From contig NZ_FOPC01000003.1 in the NCBI RefSeq assembly GCF_900113375.1, positions 62,001 to 126,000 on the forward strand: a stretch of 64,000 nucleotides of DNA, in the 5' to 3' direction. Position 1 is the stretch's first letter. Each line of letters begins with the position of its first letter. Source of the stretch: Algoriphagus hitonicola (GTDB lineage: Bacteria > Bacteroidota > Bacteroidia > Cytophagales > Cyclobacteriaceae). The notes beneath the pieces are model-generated. The model searched no databases and was not told where the DNA came from. It worked only from the letters and a program-made list of their open reading frames with translations. Both the position numbers and the translations under genes were made by a program. This document shows positions 60,768-64,000 of this stretch, piece by piece.

Positions 60768-62220
60768 CTTTCTGTTTTATTTTCTAATCGAAGTATTCGG
60801 GGTCTTATTTATGATTCTGAGCTTTGGTACGGTGCTGATTTATTTTATCATCATGATCCTAAGTGCCTTGGAGATGAGGGATTTCAGGAGAAAAAATCGA
60901 TTTGCAGATTATCAGGATATCATTACTTCTCCCATAGCACCAGGAGTGAGCATCATAGCGCCGGCATTTAATGAAGCAGCTAATATTGTCCAAAACGCCC
61001 AAAGTTTATTGAGTTTACACTATGGGAAGTTTGAAGTCATTATTGTCAATGACGGTTCCAAAGATGATACGTTACAGAAATTGGTCGATTCCTTCGCTTT
61101 GGTTAAGACAGCATTTGCCTATAATCCCGACATTGAAACTCAGGCTGTCCGAGGAGTGTATCGATCTACCAATAAGTCCTTTCGGAGATTGATCGTGGTG
61201 GACAAAGAAAATGGCGGTAAAGCCGATGCGCTCAATGCCGGTATCAATGTGGCCTCGATGGAATTGTTGGCTTGTATCGATGTGGATTGTATTCTGGCAA
61301 ATGATTCGATCACTCGCATGGTCCGTCCATTTATGGAAGAGACCAACCGAAAAGTCATAGCAGTAGGTGGAGTGATTGGGATTGCAAATAATTGCGATGT
61401 CCAAGATGGTACCGTGACCAAATACCGAATACCTGAATCTACCTTAGGCCGCTTTCAGGTAATTGAATACTTCCGTGCATTTTTGATGGGAAGAATGGCT
61501 TGGTCGCGGGTCAATGGCTTGATGTTGATTTCAGGGGCATTTGGCTTTTTCAAAAAGGACTTAGTCAAAGCAGTTGGCGGATATTTTCCGAAAACAGTAG
61601 GAGAGGATATTGAGCTAGTCGTCCGAATGAGACGGTATATGGAAGAAAAAAACCAAAAGTATCGGGTAGCCTTTGTTCCTGATCCGCTGTGCTGGACCGA
61701 AGTCCCTGAGGATGAATCCGTTCTCAGTAGACAGCGAAACCGATGGATGAGGGGTACAATAGAAACACTTCAGCTGCATAGGAAAATCGGACTCAATCCC
61801 CGGTATGGATTTTTTGGAATGGTCTCTTTTTCCTTCTGGACAATTTATGAAAAATTGGCCCCGATTCTAGAGCTTATGGGTGTCCTTTATACTTTGGTTT
61901 TGATTTTAATCGGGGATTTTTCAGCAGTATATTTCTTTGCGCTGTTGACCATGATCTATCTGTTGTCTTTGCTTATTTCGGTATTCAGCATATTGTATGA
62001 GCAGATTACCTACAATAATTACAAGGATAAAAAAGATTTGAGACGATTAATTTGGATTATTTTGATTGAACCATTTGTGCTTCATCCAAAAGTAGTCCTA
62101 TGGGGACTTCGAGGTCATTTTGACTTTATCATGGGTAAAGGAGGCTGGGGCAAAATGATCCGGACCGGTTTTAAAACTGCAGAGGATAAAAAAAATATTC
62201 AAACCCAAACTGGCGTATGA
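60760..62220 (+). CDS. Processive-type family 2 glycosyltransferase
   Basis: A 486-residue inner-membrane enzyme: an N-terminal membrane helix (about 5-35), a GT-A domain with VNDGSKDD (Asp98), DVD at 174-176 (CIDVDCI), GED (about 281-283) and QRNRWMRG (Gln325 to Trp329), and C-terminal membrane helices (about 350-415). This D, D, D, QxxRW set is that of processive polysaccharide synthases (PgaC, hyaluronan or cellulose type). The sugar is not known. It is coupled to the YaiO-like gene. Confidence 0.92.
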   Translation: MYNFLFYFLIEVFGVLFMILSFGTVLIYFIIMILSALEMRDFRRKNRFADYQDIITSPIAPGVSIIAPAFNEAANIVQNAQSLLSLHYGKFEVIIVNDGSKDDTLQKLVDSFALVKTAFAYNPDIETQAVRGVYRSTNKSFRRLIVVDKENGGKADALNAGINVASMELLACIDVDCILANDSITRMVRPFMEETNRKVIAVGGVIGIANNCDVQDGTVTKYRIPESTLGRFQVIEYFRAFLMGRMAWSRVNGLMLISGAFGFFKKDLVKAVGGYFPKTVGEDIELVVRMRRYMEEKNQKYRVAFVPDPLCWTEVPEDESVLSRQRNRWMRGTIETLQLHRKIGLNPRYGFFGMVSFSFWTIYEKLAPILELMGVLYTLVLILIGDFSAVYFFALLTMIYLLSLLISVFSILYEQITYNNYKDKKDLRRLIWIILIEPFVLHPKVVLWGLRGHFDFIMGKGGWGKMIRTGFKTAEDKKNIQTQTGV

Positions 62221-63452
62221 AAAAGCTGATTTTCTTTTTTGTCCTTTTAGGATTGGCTACCTCAAATCAGCCTTTGTTGGCACAGGATTCTTTTGATCCG
62301 GATGTGCTGTATCAAGAAGCCCGAACGCTTATTTTGGATGGAAAATATCCTGAGGGAAGAAAAATCCTTTTTCGTGCCTTAGAAAAATATCCGACCTATG
62401 CTGACCTGTTGATTTTACTGGGAAGGAGCTATGCTTGGGATGGGAAAAATGACTCAGCAGCCATTTATTTGGATCGAGCAATCGAAGCATCACCCACCTA
62501 TACGGATGCTTATGCTGCTAATTTGGACAACCTCTTTTGGGCTGATCGATTGGATCGTGCGGAGGAAGTTTTGGCGATAGCCAAGGAAAAATTTGATCAA
62601 AAACTCCCCAATGAAATAGCTTATCGGCAATCTAGACTGTTTTACTACCGGGAGGACTATAATGAAGCCTATTCCCAAGTCATGGACCTCTTCGAGAAGG
62701 GATATAAAAATGAAGGAGTCCTTCGATACATTCAAAATCTCCAGCGACTCCGAAGGAACAATGCCATAGGTGGTACATATGATTATGATACATTCCGAGG
62801 CGAATTGACTCCCTGGCATACTTGGTCGGTATATGGTAGGACACGAACGGATTTGACAGGTTCATTGATCGCCCGGGTGACACAGAGTTCCCGTTTTGAT
62901 GGGTTTGGAACACTTTATGAATTGGATGCTTACCCATCCTTGGGCGAAAACTCCTACGCTTACCTCAATATCGGCGGCTCTAGTGCTTCATTTTTCCCTC
63001 AGTTTCGAATCGGTGGATCCATTTATTTCAATCTTAAAAATGCCTGGGAAATTGATGGCGGATATCGCTATTTGAATTTTGGTTCAGATACCCATATTTA
63101 CACTGGATCGCTGGGAAAATACATCGGCAGTTGGTGGCTTAATTTCCGATTAAATGTCATCCCTACTGGAACAGGTGGAGTAAGTACCTCTGGTAATTTT
63201 CAGGCGAGATATTATTTTAAGTCAGCGGAGGATTTCTTTTCCATTCAGCTCAGCACGGGAGTTTCCCCTGATGAGGAAAACCGGGATTTAAGTCAGCTGC
63301 TAAATTCCTATCGCTTCCGATTGGGTTATCAGCAACTCGTCACCGACAGATTTATGCTTTTCGGCTATTCGGGATACAGCTGGGATGAGTTATCGGCAGA
63401 TCGAATCAGAAACAACTTCAATATTTCAGTCGGGGCAGAATATCGGTTTTAA
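62217..63452 (+). CDS. YaiO-like outer-membrane protein with TPR-like start
   Basis: A 411-residue protein: signal peptide (about 1-22), TPR-like helices (about 27-170, such as YQEARTLILDGKYPEGRKIL), and a beta-barrel C-terminus (about 185-411, ending SVGAEYRF with a terminal aromatic residue). YaiO-type barrels are thought to export or anchor polysaccharide. It is the likely outer-membrane partner of the GT2 enzyme. Confidence 0.85.
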   Translation: MKKLIFFFVLLGLATSNQPLLAQDSFDPDVLYQEARTLILDGKYPEGRKILFRALEKYPTYADLLILLGRSYAWDGKNDSAAIYLDRAIEASPTYTDAYAANLDNLFWADRLDRAEEVLAIAKEKFDQKLPNEIAYRQSRLFYYREDYNEAYSQVMDLFEKGYKNEGVLRYIQNLQRLRRNNAIGGTYDYDTFRGELTPWHTWSVYGRTRTDLTGSLIARVTQSSRFDGFGTLYELDAYPSLGENSYAYLNIGGSSASFFPQFRIGGSIYFNLKNAWEIDGGYRYLNFGSDTHIYTGSLGKYIGSWWLNFRLNVIPTGTGGVSTSGNFQARYYFKSAEDFFSIQLSTGVSPDEENRDLSQLLNSYRFRLGYQQLVTDRFMLFGYSGYSWDELSADRIRNNFNISVGAEYRF

Positions 63453-63455
63453 TCC

Positions 63456-64000
63456 ATGTCAGAAGAATTAAAAGTATTTCTCAAAAATCTGTGGCCACTT
63501 TATGTCATTGTCTTGGTGATACCAGGCCTCAGCTATGGAGCTTGGCACATTTGGCCAGAAAAGCAGCTGGAAATCGTCGTCATCGACAAGACCGTACCCA
63601 ATACCGAATATCGCGAGCATCAGGGTTTATTTTTTACCCTCAATTATTACAAGTACACCCAAAACGACGGATCACCTTATGAGAAGTCATCTGATTATTT
63701 TGGTTTTGTTCCCAATGGTCAGGATGATTTCGGGACAGTTCGGGAAATGCCCGGCGAGGCATCGGAAGAAATACAAAACTGGGTTGCTTCCAAAGATTTG
63801 ATTTATCTAGCTGACACGTATGGGGTGTATACGCGCAATTTCATGGATTTCAAAAGCGGGGATCTTAGTCAAAAGGTCTATGGGGGACTCGATGCGAAGG
63901 ATTTGGAGGTTTTAACCGAAGCAAAAAGTCAGGAGAAAACCATCATCGCCGAATATAATAGCATGGCTTCACCCACTCCAAGATTCTATCGATCTTCCTT
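63456..64000 (+). CDS. Membrane-anchored protein, C-terminus beyond the window
   Basis: An ATG at 63456, three bases after the YaiO-like stop, opens a frame that stays open to the end (181 full codons). It begins MSEELKVFLKNLWPLYVIVL, a short cytosolic lead, then one membrane helix (about 13-31). The rest (about 35 on) is soluble, with LEIVVIDKTVPNTEYREHQG and a beta/alpha-like pattern. I do not know the family. As a fifth gene of the same operon it is probably part of the same machine. Confidence 0.85.
   Translation, partial: MSEELKVFLKNLWPLYVIVLVIPGLSYGAWHIWPEKQLEIVVIDKTVPNTEYREHQGLFFTLNYYKYTQNDGSPYEKSSDYFGFVPNGQDDFGTVREMPGEASEEIQNWVASKDLIYLADTYGVYTRNFMDFKSGDLSQKVYGGLDAKDLEVLTEAKSQEKTIIAEYNSMASPTPRFYRSS

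Noticed and set aside
1..64000. tRNA, rRNA or phage attachment sites
   Set aside because: I looked for conserved tRNA and rRNA cores and direct-repeat att pairs and found none that I can support; a tRNA scan would be decisive.

Overview
The window looks like a chromosomal segment of a Bacteroidota bacterium, most likely a member of the Cytophagales close to Algoriphagus/Cyclobacteriaceae. This rests on protein families and sequence style, not on a marker gene. The signs are many short-signal lipoproteins, a C-terminal type IX secretion sorting domain, LytTR/His-kinase pairs, DUF1080, DUF4136, DUF2807, a Rieske-YceI-DUF5777 operon, Bacteroidota-type promoter elements (TAnnTTTG) and few Shine-Dalgarno sites. 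I saw no rRNA, tRNA or CRISPR array.

Layout. 1-6.8 kb: small acidic protein, single-domain response regulator, DUF4136 lipoprotein, dCMP deaminase, MurB, an M14-like deacylase and phosphoglucomutase. 7-9.6 kb: an exported GH2 glycosidase with an unrecognised partner. 9.7-17 kb: HPPD, a lysophospholipid acyltransferase coupled to a bile-acid-symporter-family transporter, LemA with a DUF2207 protein, and a GIN-domain lipoprotein. 17-20.4 kb: a large secreted nuclease with a T9SS tail. 20.8-24.4 kb: a TlpA-like lipoprotein coupled to a Cys-rich beta-propeller-like lipoprotein, a fasciclin lipoprotein gene interrupted by one in-frame stop, and an ElaA-type acetyltransferase. 24.4-25.4 kb holds only palindromes and repeats. 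25.4-29.3 kb: DUF1080 lipoprotein, then a citrate-type transporter with a split AtuA pair.

29.3-39 kb is the accessory part. It contains REP-like palindromes, an orphan antitoxin whose toxin gene runs into a REP after about eight codons, a controller-protein gene (with a probable C-box operator) in front of a McrB/McrC-type restriction pair, then the housekeeping gene smc, then a REP-associated tyrosine transposase (RAYT) bracketed by its presumed REPs. The same REP families recur at 44.7-45.0 kb and 50.5 kb.

39-42.8 kb: a LytTR regulator and two LytS-type kinases in one overlapping operon; one kinase has a decayed ATP-binding region. 42.9-50.5 kb: a MopE-like lipoprotein, an unknown lipoprotein, a Rieske/YceI/DUF5777 operon, a membrane glycosyltransferase and a WYL regulator. 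50.7-58.5 kb: an M28 peptidase with an NlpC/P60 lipoprotein, then three tandem exported amidohydrolase-fold proteins, two of which lack the metal-binding histidines. 58.8-64 kb: an overlapping operon of a response regulator, a HEAT-like membrane protein, a processive-type GT2 glycosyltransferase, a YaiO-like outer-membrane barrel and a membrane-anchored protein cut by the window end. This looks like a polysaccharide synthesis/export machine of uncommon composition.

The best candidates for something undescribed are the controller-regulated McrBC-like cassette (31.3-34.3 kb), the 58.8-64 kb export operon, and the nested-palindrome REP/RAYT system.
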